This document shows, piece after piece, positions 43,661 to 51,746 of a DNA stretch of 64,000 nt. A model generated the notes under the pieces. It saw only the letters and a program-made list of their open reading frames with translations. It searched no databases and was not told the origin of the DNA. The DNA lies in contig CAVOWK010000013.1 in the NCBI GenBank assembly GCA_963700045.1, positions 1 through 64,000 on the forward strand, in the 5' to 3' direction. How positions within the stretch are numbered: the stretch's first letter is position 1; each line of letters begins with the position of its first letter. A program made the position numbers and the translations under genes. Source of the stretch: RPQJ01 sp963700045 (GTDB taxonomy: Bacteria; Pseudomonadota; Gammaproteobacteria; Steroidobacterales; Steroidobacteraceae).

Positions 43661-45705
43661 ATCACGACCCGTTCCGGGCTGTTGACGAAATAGCCCTGGA
43701 TGAACTCGATGCCGAGCTGCCACAGCACGGCCATCGTGTTCGCGTCCTCGACGCGTTCGGCGATCGTGGTCACGCCGTGTCCGCGCGCCACGTCGACCAG
43801 CGCCCTCACGCGTTCCTGCAAAGGGCGGTCATTGGCGAGACCTTGCATCAGTGCGCCGTCGATCTTCACGTAATTGACGGGCAGTCGGTGCAGCAGTGCC
43901 GCGGCATCGCCGGCAGCGCCGAAGTGCTCGACGGCGAATTCGATTCCGAGCGCCGAGAGCAGGCCTTGCAGCGAGCGCGCCTCGCGCGGCTTCTCGCGCG
44001 CCATCTCTTCGGTGATCTCGAACACGATGCGGCTGGGTTCGACGCCCGACGCCTTGAGTTGCTGCTGCAGCCACGTGCCCAGTGTCTGGTCGTGCATCGA
44101 ATCGCGGGAGAGACGCACGAACACCCGGTGGGGCTGCTTCGCAGCGCAGAAAGACATGGCTGCGCCGACGATCCAGCGGTCGATGTTCTTCATCAGGTCG
44201 GTGCGTTCGGCCGCGGCGAGGAACTCCGTCGGCAGGACTTCCTGGCCCGATTCGTCGAGCATGCGCACCAGCAGGTCGAACATCGGCCGCTCTTCACCGA
44301 CGAGATTCGCAATCGGTTGCTGCACGAGCCGGAACCGGTTCGCCATCAGCGCAGCCTTGATCTGGTTCGCCCAGGCGCGATCCGCTTCGTCGATCGCAGG
44401 CTTGGCACCCGCCGGTTCGCGATGCAGGCAGCGGTCGCCGCCGGCGTCGGCTGCTGCACGTTGCGCCGCGATCGCGGTCTCGAGCGCCTTCTGCAGCGGG
44501 CCGCCATGGCCGTGCAGCGATGCCGAACCAATGCTGCAGGTGAGTTCGACGGTTGCCTTGTCCGCCAGCAACGGTTCTGCCGCGATGCGCTCGCGCAGCT
44601 TCGCCAACCAGGCTTCCTGGTCCCGCGGGTTGCCGCGCTCGACGAGCAGCGCGATACCGTGTGGTGAGACGCGGCTCGCGAGGTCGCCGGGCTGCAGTTG
44701 TTCCTGCACGCGGCGCGACAGTGCATCCAGCACTTCCTCGGCCACGATCGGTCCGTATTCAAGCTCCAGGTTGCCGAAGCTGTCCGGTGACAGGTAGGCA
44801 ACGGCACGCAAGCCGGCCTTGAGCGGCTGCACCGCGCGCGCTTGCGCCGATTCGATGAACGCTTCGCGACGCAGCAGTCCGGTGCGCGAATCGAGGCGCA
44901 TCGCCTGCTCGAGCTGGTTGGCCAGCGACTCGAGGTCGCGTTTCTGCGTGGCGACGCGCAGGCGCACGGCCGGATCGCCTTCGAACTCGAAGCGTTCAAA
45001 GCTGAGTTCCAGCGGTTGCGAGTCGCCGGCGGGCTGCAGCGCCATCACGCTCAATGCGTGACCTGACCAGCGACCCTGTGCCGCGGCGACGAGCGCGCCC
45101 TTGAGGGCCGCATGGCTGCGGGCGTCGAACATGTCCATGAGCGGCTGCCCGAGCAGGTCGCCCGGATCCGCGTGTCCGAAGAGTTCGCTCCAGGCGGGAT
45201 TGACGTCCACGACGATGCCTTCCTGCACGTGCGCGATCGCATCGGTCGAGCCCGTCATGAACGCACGCATCTGGTCGCGGTACTGGCGGGCGGACGCGAG
45301 CGTGCCGCTCAGCGCATGGTCGAGCCGTGCGGCGTCGAGAGCGCGTGCGGCGACGGTCTGCAACCGGCCGCGGGCAGTCAGTGTCACGACGTCGGCGGCA
45401 CCGAGCTCGAGGCCACGAACGAGGTCGTCTTCGGTGAGTGACTCGCGTACCACGAGGACCGGCACATGCGGAGCGAGACGAGCGCGTTGCTCCATCGCGC
45501 TGCCGATTTCATCCGCATCGGAGACGCAGAAGAACAACAGCTGCGGCGCATCGGACGTGGCGAGCGCGTCCGCGAGGTCGTTGAGGTCCCGCACCCACGT
45601 GCAGTGGACTGCCTGGCCCGCGTTACGCAGGGTGCTGTTGATGATCTCGACGGGGTCCTGCTGTCTGGACAGGACGACCACTGGAATGGCGCTGATTTCG
45701 CCCAA
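43657..45705 (-). CDS. FimX-like protein: REC-like, PAS, degenerate GGDEF and EAL domains
   Basis: 682 residues: a receiver-like domain (about 8-120) lacking a clear phospho-Asp site, PAS (about 145-255), a GGDEF fold (about 275-425) in which the catalytic motif reads Val-Ser-Pro-His-Gly, and an EAL fold (about 440-680) where Glu-Ala-Leu is replaced by Asp-Leu-Leu in Phe-Asp-Leu-Leu-Val-Arg-Met-Leu. The C-terminal Phe-Ile-Gln-Gly-Tyr-Phe is kept. This is the pattern of FimX, a c-di-GMP-binding effector without enzyme activity that controls polar type IV pili. FimV, also pilus-related, is at 55-58 kb. Likely a sensor, not a cyclase or phosphodiesterase. Confidence 0.8.
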   Translation of the reverse strand: MGEISAIPVVVLSRQQDPVEIINSTLRNAGQAVHCTWVRDLNDLADALATSDAPQLLFFCVSDADEIGSAMEQRARLAPHVPVLVVRESLTEDDLVRGLELGAADVVTLTARGRLQTVAARALDAARLDHALSGTLASARQYRDQMRAFMTGSTDAIAHVQEGIVVDVNPAWSELFGHADPGDLLGQPLMDMFDARSHAALKGALVAAAQGRWSGHALSVMALQPAGDSQPLELSFERFEFEGDPAVRLRVATQKRDLESLANQLEQAMRLDSRTGLLRREAFIESAQARAVQPLKAGLRAVAYLSPDSFGNLELEYGPIVAEEVLDALSRRVQEQLQPGDLASRVSPHGIALLVERGNPRDQEAWLAKLRERIAAEPLLADKATVELTCSIGSASLHGHGGPLQKALETAIAAQRAAADAGGDRCLHREPAGAKPAIDEADRAWANQIKAALMANRFRLVQQPIANLVGEERPMFDLLVRMLDESGQEVLPTEFLAAAERTDLMKNIDRWIVGAAMSFCAAKQPHRVFVRLSRDSMHDQTLGTWLQQQLKASGVEPSRIVFEITEEMAREKPREARSLQGLLSALGIEFAVEHFGAAGDAAALLHRLPVNYVKIDGALMQGLANDRPLQERVRALVDVARGHGVTTIAERVEDANTMAVLWQLGIEFIQGYFVNSPERVVM

Positions 45706-45799
45706 TTGCCTACCCCGTCAGGCACGGATCCGGCCGGCCTGGCCCCCGCGCGCGTGTAATGTCAAATTCGCAGGGATCATAGCATCGGGGTCTGCCCGC

Positions 45800-46834
45800 C
45801 TAGCGTGACGCAGGTGGCAGCATTGTCTTCGAAGCGGCGCCGGAATCCTCCCGCACCAGCTTCGGCACGAGATATCCAGGCAGCCGCGCTGTCAGCTCGG
45901 CGTGCAGCCGGCGGGCCACGTCCTCTGTAACGTCGAAGTGGGCGGCGCCGCGGACCGGATCCAGCACGTGCAGGTAATAGGGCAGCACGCCGGACTCGAA
46001 CAGTGCAACGCTGAGTTCCTCGAGTGCTGCAATCGAGTCGTTGACGCCACGCAGCAGCACCGACTGATTCAGCAGCGTAGTGCCGGATGCCCGCAATGCG
46101 CCGAGCGCGGCCTGGACGTCGGCGGCAGCACGCAGTTCCTGCGCGTGATTCGCATGGATCACCACGACGCGTTGCAGGCGGCGCAGTGAATTCCACATGG
46201 CCATGAATCCGGCATCGATGCGTTCAGGCAGCACGACGGGCAGCCGCGTATGCACGCGGACGCGACGCACGTGCGGGATCGTCTCGATACCTTCGAGGAG
46301 GCCGGCCAGCCGGCGGTCGCTCAGGGTGAGGGGGTCGCCGCCACTCAGCAGGACTTCGGTGACGCTCGAGTCGGCGCGGATCGATTCGAGTGCGCTGCCA
46401 AAGGCATTCCGTCCCGCGTGCTGCTCGCCGTACGGAAACTCGCGCCGCTAGCAGTAACGACAATGGATGGCGCAGGCGCCCGTGGTCACGAGCAGCGCGC
46501 GGCCGTGGTACTTGTGCAACAGCCCGGTCGCAGCCAGCGCCTGGAGGTCGCCCACCGGATCCGCGCTGTAGCCAGGGGTCTCGAGCAGTTCGGCATGCAG
46601 CGGCAACACCTGCCGCAGCAGCGGGTCGCCTGCGTCGCCGCGGCGCATGCGCGCCACGTAACTGCGTGGCACTCGCAGTGGAAACCGCGCAGCCGCGCGA
46701 CGGGCCGATTCGACCCATTCCTGGCCCAGGCCAAGGCAATCCACCAGTTCCTGGGGGTCGCTGACACAGTCCTGCAGGGCCTGCTGCCAGTTGGTCGGGC
46801 TCAGATGACGGAGGAAGGGGGTTGCGGGTATCAT
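45800..46834 (-). pseudogene. epmB: EF-P (R)-beta-lysylation aminomutase EpmB, interrupted by one in-frame amber codon
   Basis: A radical-SAM lysine 2,3-aminomutase relative that makes (R)-beta-lysine for EF-P. The frame runs at family length (345 codons including the stop; E. coli EpmB is 342 residues) but has TAG at codon 129 (46448-46450). The codons before it are the cluster motif Cys121-Ala-Ile-His-Cys125-Arg-Tyr-Cys128; those after it continue without shift as Arg-Arg-Glu-Phe-Pro-Tyr-Gly-Glu, then Leu-Leu-Ser-Gly-Gly-Asp-Pro-Leu. The lost residue is normally aromatic (Phe); TAC or TAT to TAG is one change. Divergent from efp. It may be a recent nonsense mutation, a base-call error or a read-through stop. 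Everything else in the frame looks intact. Confidence 0.85.
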
Positions 46835-46928
46835 ATGCGGCTAGCCTTCGGCAGCCCGCCATTGTCGGTCCCTGCCGCTCCCGCTTCAACCGCATCAGCC
46901 AATCGTATCCGTCAGGCGCAGTACACCC

Positions 46929-47498
46929 ATGTCCACCTACAGCACGAACGAATTCAAGTCCGGCCTCAAGATCATGATCGACGGCGACCCGTACGTGATC
47001 GTCGAGAACGAGTTCGTGAAGCCGGGCAAGGGCCAGGCGTTCAACCGCGTCCGTATCCGCAACCTGAAGTCGGGCCGCACGCTCGAGCGCAACATGAAGT
47101 CCGGCGACACCGTCGAAGGCGCGGACATCCAGGAATCCGAGATGCAGTATCTCTACAGCGACGGCGATTTCTGGCACTTCATGGTCCCGGATAACTTCGA
47201 ACAGCACACCGCCGGCAAGGAAGCGATGGGCGACTCTGCCATGTGGCTGAAGGACGGCACGATGTGCACGGTCATGCTGTGGAACGGCGTGCCTCTGTCG
47301 GTGAACGCGCCGGCCCACGTCGAACTCAAGATCGTCGAGACCGATCCGGGCGTGCGTGGCGACACCGCGACAGGTGGCCAGAAACCGGCGAAGCTCGAGA
47401 CGGGCGCCATGGTGCGCGTGCCGCTGTTCCTGAACGAAGGCGAAGTCATCCGCGTCGACACGCGGACGGGGGAATACCTGTCGCGGGCGAAGAGCTAA
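46929..47498 (+). CDS. efp: Elongation factor P
   Basis: Rescues ribosomes stalled at polyproline. 189 residues, three beta-barrel domains. The tip of domain I is Phe-Val-Lys-Pro-Gly-Lys34-Gly-Gln-Ala-Phe: Lys34 with the Pro-Gly-Lys-Gly loop is the type that EpmA/EpmB modify with (R)-beta-lysine, not the Arg type rhamnosylated by EarP. The expected modification genes are epmB (divergent, 94 bases away, broken) and epmA (50.8 kb, intact). Followed by a polypurine tract and a terminator. Confidence 0.97.
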   Translation: MSTYSTNEFKSGLKIMIDGDPYVIVENEFVKPGKGQAFNRVRIRNLKSGRTLERNMKSGDTVEGADIQESEMQYLYSDGDFWHFMVPDNFEQHTAGKEAMGDSAMWLKDGTMCTVMLWNGVPLSVNAPAHVELKIVETDPGVRGDTATGGQKPAKLETGAMVRVPLFLNEGEVIRVDTRTGEYLSRAKS

Positions 47499-47533
47499 GG
47501 CAGGGCAGGAAGGGCAGGAAGGGGTTAGTCGGA
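47499..47533 (+). repeat. Polypurine tract after the efp stop codon
   Basis: Two AGGGCAGGA-type units followed by GGGGTTAGTCGGA, the motif also seen in the arms at 17225-17375. It starts directly after the TAA of efp. Confidence 0.8.
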
Positions 47534-47574
47534 AGGCGGCCCCACCCGCAAACTCCCGACCGACCGAAATCGAT

Positions 47575-47603
47575 AAGGGCGCCCAAGGCGCCCTTTTTCT
47601 TTG
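47575..47603 (+). terminator. Rho-independent terminator of efp
   Basis: AAGGGCGCC pairs with GGCGCCCTT over a CAA loop, then a T-rich tail. It matches the hairpin at 32111-32134 in design. The next 170 bases to 47775 hold nothing I recognise. Confidence 0.9.
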
Positions 47604-47775
47604 GCTCTGTCACCGAAACATGTTGGTCCTTACTGCGCGTTCGGGGTAAAGAGTAGACATTCGCGTACGCGTACTTTCGGCCAAGAGCGGGCGTAGGCGG
47701 CGTCAGACTGTCTTCCCGATAGCGGCCATCGCGCCGGGCTGACGCCCCACTAGCCGAGATACTAGACTCACCGCA

Positions 47776-48858
47776 ATGACGACATTCCATCAATCGCTGG
47801 TGGCTGGCTTCTGCCTGCTGGTGCTTGGAGCATTGCTCACCAGCGTTTACCTGTCACGCCCGCTGTTCACGGATACGCTCGATCCCGCCATGGCAACTGG
47901 CGTTTCGATTGCGCCTGTGGATCAGGCGCTGACACTGGCACGGTATCGCGAGCAGGGCAGGCCGCGGATCCTGCTTGTACGCAGCTACGCAGCAAATGCG
48001 ATTGTCGGCGTGGACCTTACGGCCCACTTCGACCGTCCGGGGGCTGATGCGCTCGGACTGTTCCACGAGTTCGGCTACGACGCGATGGCCCAGGCGGCAG
48101 GCGGCGCGCCGGTGACAGTGGACGTGGCGAAGCTCGAGGTGCCGTTCGAGGGGCACGAAGCGAACATAGGAATCGGAGCCAGCTACCCGGAGCATGCGCG
48201 AGAGTCACACGTCGAGGAGAAGCCGTTTGTGTTCCCGAAGCTCGCGCAGCCGACGCGCTTCTCCAGCGCCGTGAGCAGGAAGCCCTCGGTACTTCTCGAC
48301 TATGAGGGCGAACTGGGGTTGGTATCGCTGGAGGACATCGCAGGGCCGGCGCCCGCGCCGCGAACGATGGGGTTGGTGCTGTGCAATGAACTCACGGACC
48401 GCTGGACGCTCGTGCGCCACTACCGCCGCGGCGCGCCGATGGGGACGACGGGTTTCGTCGACGGCAAGAGTCGGGAGGGCTTTGCCGTGGTGGGCCCACT
48501 GCTGGTAATTCCGCGCGATCTGGATTCCTTCTACAAGCAGATCACCCTGCGGCTCTACCTGAACGGTCGCCTGCGCCAGCAAGACTCGGCCGGACATATG
48601 GCATGGGGGCCGAGTGAAATCCTGACCGAGATCTTCCGGCGCAAAGACTGGGCTTTTCGGAACTACGAAGGCGACGTGCGCTTGCTCGATGCCGCAGGAA
48701 AGATTCCGGCGGGCACGGTGATATTCTCCGGCACGCCGGCCGGCGTGATATTCAAGCCGCACAATCTTTGGAATCCCTGGGTGTACCTGCGGCCGGGGGA
48801 CGAGGTCGTGATCCGCGCCGATGCGCTCGGCGTGATCCGCAACCGGATTGTGGACTGA
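47776..48858 (+). CDS. Fumarylacetoacetate hydrolase-family protein with N-terminal membrane anchor
   Basis: 360 residues. A hydrophobic segment at about 9-28 anchors the protein or acts as an uncleaved signal. The rest follows the FAH fold: Leu-Asp-Tyr-Glu-Gly-Glu-Leu-Gly (metal-binding Glu pair), Leu-Cys-Asn-Glu-Leu-Thr-Asp-Arg, a Gly-His-Met-Ala-Trp-Gly-Pro-Ser-Glu-Ile segment and Gly-Thr-Val-Ile-Phe-Ser-Gly-Thr-Pro-Ala-Gly-Val near the end. FAH enzymes cleave C-C bonds in diketo acids or hydrate dienoates and are normally cytoplasmic, so the anchor is unusual. The SGNH hydrolase gene follows after 66 bases. Substrate unknown. Confidence 0.8.
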   Translation: MTTFHQSLVAGFCLLVLGALLTSVYLSRPLFTDTLDPAMATGVSIAPVDQALTLARYREQGRPRILLVRSYAANAIVGVDLTAHFDRPGADALGLFHEFGYDAMAQAAGGAPVTVDVAKLEVPFEGHEANIGIGASYPEHARESHVEEKPFVFPKLAQPTRFSSAVSRKPSVLLDYEGELGLVSLEDIAGPAPAPRTMGLVLCNELTDRWTLVRHYRRGAPMGTTGFVDGKSREGFAVVGPLLVIPRDLDSFYKQITLRLYLNGRLRQQDSAGHMAWGPSEILTEIFRRKDWAFRNYEGDVRLLDAAGKIPAGTVIFSGTPAGVIFKPHNLWNPWVYLRPGDEVVIRADALGVIRNRIVD

Positions 48859-48924
48859 GGTGCGGCATGGATCCGCGAGCGGGCGACGCCTGATGTGCAG
48901 TGGTGTTACCGATGGAGACAACCG

Positions 48925-49749
48925 ATGACCATGACTCTGATCGGACGCGTTCTGGCTGGAGCCCTCGCCGCACTCGCGAGCCTTGCCCTGCACGGCGCAG
49001 CCGCCGCCCGCGACTTCGCCTCGACGCAGCCCACGGCCCGTGTCGAGTATTGGCAGCAGCGACAGGCCGCCATCGCAGCGCAGGTCTCTGACACCGCGAG
49101 CCTGCGCGCCGTAAAGCTCGTGTTCGTCGGTGACTCGATCACCGATTTCTGGCTGCTTGGCGACGACCCGTGGATTCCGGGCCGGATGCACGGCCGCCGC
49201 GTCTGGGACGAGTCCTTCGGCGGCGCCGTGCCGCAGAACCTAGCGCTGAATATCGGTATCTCGGGCGACCGCACGGAGCACCTGCTCTTCCGAATCCTGC
49301 CGAAGGCGCAGGGTGGCCTCGGCCAACTGGACGCCCCAGAGTTGGCACCCGAGTTCTTCGTGCTGATGGTCGGCATCAACAACTCCTACGCACCCGAGAT
49401 GCCGGTAGCCGACAGCGTGTTCGAAGGCGTGCTAGCGGTGATGCGCTCGCTGCACGCGCGCAAGCCTGGCGCGCGGATCGTCCTGCAATCGATCCTGCCC
49501 ACGTCGGAGCCCTCCAGGGACGACGCGGTCGTGAGGCCGGTGAATTTGCGCCTGGCAGCGCTGGCCAGGAGCACCGAGTTCGCCGGTTTCACGACCTGGC
49601 TGGATCTGTATCCCGCTTTCGTCGACGCTCTAGGAAAGCAGGATCCCCGGCTCTTCGTTGACGGCTTGCACCCGAGCGAGGCTGGCTACCGCGTATGGCG
49701 CGACCGGCTGGTGCCGGCCCTGGCGTCTGCGCGGGCAGCCGTGCGCTAA
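48925..49749 (+). CDS. Secreted SGNH/GDSL-family hydrolase
   Basis: 274 residues with an N-terminal signal peptide (hydrophobic 6-26, Ala-x-Ala cleavage region). The SGNH blocks are present: block I Val-Phe-Val-Gly-Asp-Ser-Ile-Thr-Asp (nucleophile Ser), block II Ile-Gly-Ile-Ser-Gly-Asp-Arg-Thr, block III Val-Gly-Ile-Asn-Asn, and the catalytic Asp-Gly-Leu-His-Pro-Ser near the end. The layout resembles platelet-activating factor acetylhydrolase beta/gamma-type esterases, which often act on acetylated carbohydrates. I chose the ATG at 48925, where the signal begins, over 48895. Confidence 0.85.
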   Translation: MTMTLIGRVLAGALAALASLALHGAAAARDFASTQPTARVEYWQQRQAAIAAQVSDTASLRAVKLVFVGDSITDFWLLGDDPWIPGRMHGRRVWDESFGGAVPQNLALNIGISGDRTEHLLFRILPKAQGGLGQLDAPELAPEFFVLMVGINNSYAPEMPVADSVFEGVLAVMRSLHARKPGARIVLQSILPTSEPSRDDAVVRPVNLRLAALARSTEFAGFTTWLDLYPAFVDALGKQDPRLFVDGLHPSEAGYRVWRDRLVPALASARAAVR

Positions 49750-50190
49750 CCAGCTAAGGATCTGCCGGTCCGCTTGCCGGTCGGCACGGATGCCGCTGCT
49801 TCGATGTCGGCCCTGCAGGAGTTCGACCTGGGCCGATCGTACGGCAGTCCGAAGTGTCGGCAATGTCAGCTTTGCGGCCAGCGATTCGACGGCATGAACT
49901 TCAGCAATGGGTCGTTCTTCACCGTAGGCCGTCTGCTTTCGGCGTACGTCACGGATCGGAACGAACTCGATCAACACAATTTGGTGGCTGAGTCAGGGAG
50001 ATTGCCGGTCGCGACCCATCCTGAGCCGGTGATGCGGTGTGACCGCGTCGACGTTGCATGCGCCGTGCGAATTCTCGGGCCTTGACGAGAATTCGCACAG
50101 GCGCGGTCGATCAGGCGTTCGTTCCGGGTCTTTTCCGGGCGAGCGTGTCTGCCTTTCCGCTCGCCCGGAAAAGACCCGGAACGAACGACC
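49750..50190. other. 441-base gene-free region with two inverted repeats
   Basis: Lies between convergent SGNH hydrolase and msrC genes. Open frames on both strands here are short and match nothing I know. A 13-bp perfect inverted repeat (50065-50077 with 50086-50098, containing GAATTC) and hairpin repeat copy B (50116-50187) occupy the msrC side. No T run suggests a classical terminator. Confidence 0.7.
50116..50187. repeat. Hairpin repeat copy B (30-bp perfect arms, 12-nt loop)
   Basis: The arms 50116-50145 and 50158-50187 are exact reverse complements around TGTCTGCCTTTC, the reverse complement of the loop in copy A (39198-39209). The arms differ from copy A at about seven of 26 aligned positions, each change matched on the other arm. 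It ends 3 bases from the msrC stop. Confidence 0.95.
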
Positions 50191-50718
50191 TCACCGACCG
50201 TCTGCCCCTGGTAACTTCATGTCCGCAATTGCGGCCACGAAAACAGCGACCAGCCGCTCCAGTCCCCGCGCATCTTCGTCGTCAAACCGGTTGAGCAACG
50301 GACTGTCGAGATCGAGCACGCCGAGCAGCCGGCCGTCGGCCAGCACGATCGGCACCACCACTTCCGAGTTCGAGGCCGAGTCGCACGCGATGTGACCCGG
50401 GAACGCATGCACGTCCTGCACGACGAGCGTGCGGCGCTGCGCTGCGGCGGCACCGCAGACACCTTTGTCGAGCGGGATGCGCACGCAGGCAGGCTTGCCC
50501 TGGAACGGTCCGACGAGGAGGTCGCCCGAAGCCGCGTCGAGCAGGTAGAAGCCAGCCCAGTTCAGGTCGGGCAGGCTCCAGTACAGCAGCGATGACATGT
50601 TCGCGGCGCAGGCGACCAGGTTCGGCTCGCCCGCGAGCAACCCGCGCAGGCTCGACTCGAGTTCTTCATACAGCGCCGGCTTGGCGCGGGAACGGGCGTC
50701 GTCGTTCAACGCATGCAT
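50191..50718 (-). CDS. msrC: Free methionine-(R)-sulfoxide reductase (GAF-type)
   Basis: Reduces free, not protein-bound, Met-R-sulfoxide using thioredoxin. 175-residue GAF domain with Cys78, Cys88 and Cys112, the same spacing as the three redox cysteines of the E. coli enzyme (84, 94, 118), in Pro-Ala-Cys-x-Arg-Ile-Pro, Lys-Gly-Val-Cys-Gly-Ala and His-Ile-Ala-Cys-Asp; Ser-Glu-Val-Val-Val-Pro follows. Last gene of the sco-psd-epmA run, 35 bases after epmA. Confidence 0.93.
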   Translation of the reverse strand: MHALNDDARSRAKPALYEELESSLRGLLAGEPNLVACAANMSSLLYWSLPDLNWAGFYLLDAASGDLLVGPFQGKPACVRIPLDKGVCGAAAAQRRTLVVQDVHAFPGHIACDSASNSEVVVPIVLADGRLLGVLDLDSPLLNRFDDEDARGLERLVAVFVAAIADMKLPGADGR

Positions 50719-50753
50719 GGTCGCAGGACTCCGTGCAAGTGAGCGCGGGCCGG

Positions 50754-51746
50754 TCAGGCTCGCTCGTAGGGAAACGCGACGACATCGTCGATGCGTTCTG
50801 CGCGCGTCGCAACCATCACGAGACGGTCGAAGCCGAGCGCCACGCCGGCGCAGGGCGGCAGGCCAGACGCGAGCGCATCCAGGAACAAATGGTCGACCTC
50901 ACGGACGGGCTGCCCGTGGTCGCGACGCCGTGCCAGGTCGGCGTCGAAGCGTGCGGCCTGTTCCGGCGCCGAGCCGAGTTCGTGAAAGCCGTTCGCCAGT
51001 TCGAGCGGACCCCAGAACGCTTCGAAGCGCGACGCGACCTCGCCGCGGATCTGCGCGAGCGCGGCCTGGCTCGCCGGAAAGTCATAGAGAAACGTCAGCC
51101 GATCCGTCGCAAAGGATTCCGCGACGACGGTACCCATCGCGAGGTCGAGCACGTCGTCGCGTGCAACTCCGGTGCGCATCGAATCCGGCACCGAAGTGCC
51201 CGCGTGTTCGATGGCCTGCAGGATCGCATCGACCGGCGCGTGCAGCGGGTCGAGGCCGAGGCGCCGTTGGAACGCGTCGCAGTAGGTGATCGATTCGCTC
51301 GCCGTGAAGGTTCGCACGGGTTCCAGCACGTGCCGGATCAGGGCTTCGACGTCGCGCATCAGTGCGTGGTGGTCGAGCCCGTGCCGATACCATTCGAGCA
51401 TCGTGAACTCCGGGTTGTGTCGTCCGCCACGTTCACCGGCTCGGAACACTTTGCAGACCTGGTAGATGTCGGGTGCCCCGGCGCAGAGCAGGCGCTTCAT
51501 CGCGTACTCGGGCGAAGTCTGCAGGTAGCCGACCGTCGCTCCGCGTGCGGCATCGTCTGCGACGCGCAACGACTCGAGGTGCACGTCGGTCACGGCCGCG
51601 CGGACGAGCGCCGGGGTCTCGACCTCGAGCGCGCAGGTTGCACCGAAATAGGTGCGAATCCGCGCCAGCAGATCGGCGCGCAGCCGCAACCGCGCGAGAT
51701 CGGTCGTGGGCCGCCAATCCGTATCCACTTCAGCGCCCGGCGTCAT
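50754..51746 (-). CDS. epmA: EF-P lysine ligase EpmA (PoxA/GenX)
   Basis: A truncated class II lysyl-tRNA synthetase relative that attaches (R)-beta-lysine to Lys34 of EF-P. 330 residues, catalytic core only, no tRNA-anticodon domain. Motif 2 region His-Asn-Pro-Glu-Phe-Thr-Met-Leu-Glu-Trp-Tyr-Arg and motif 3 Gly-Val-Ala-Leu-Gly-Phe-Asp-Arg-Leu are intact. The ATG overlaps the psd stop (ATGA); epmA next to psd is the common gammaproteobacterial order. Its intact state contrasts with the amber-interrupted epmB at 46 kb. Confidence 0.95.
   Translation of the reverse strand: MTPGAEVDTDWRPTTDLARLRLRADLLARIRTYFGATCALEVETPALVRAAVTDVHLESLRVADDAARGATVGYLQTSPEYAMKRLLCAGAPDIYQVCKVFRAGERGGRHNPEFTMLEWYRHGLDHHALMRDVEALIRHVLEPVRTFTASESITYCDAFQRRLGLDPLHAPVDAILQAIEHAGTSVPDSMRTGVARDDVLDLAMGTVVAESFATDRLTFLYDFPASQAALAQIRGEVASRFEAFWGPLELANGFHELGSAPEQAARFDADLARRRDHGQPVREVDHLFLDALASGLPPCAGVALGFDRLVMVATRAERIDDVVAFPYERA

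Noticed and set aside
46448..46450. UAG reassigned to an amino acid genome-wide, explaining the epmB amber codon
   Set aside because: Many genes here end in TAG at their normal length (tadA, ettA, nrdR, the kinase, parC, folE2, DUF1820, DUF3501), so UAG is a working stop codon.
49774..50085. Small plus-strand gene after the SGNH hydrolase, and overlapping minus-strand frames
   Set aside because: No recognisable domain, no ribosome-binding site, and the end runs into an inverted repeat.
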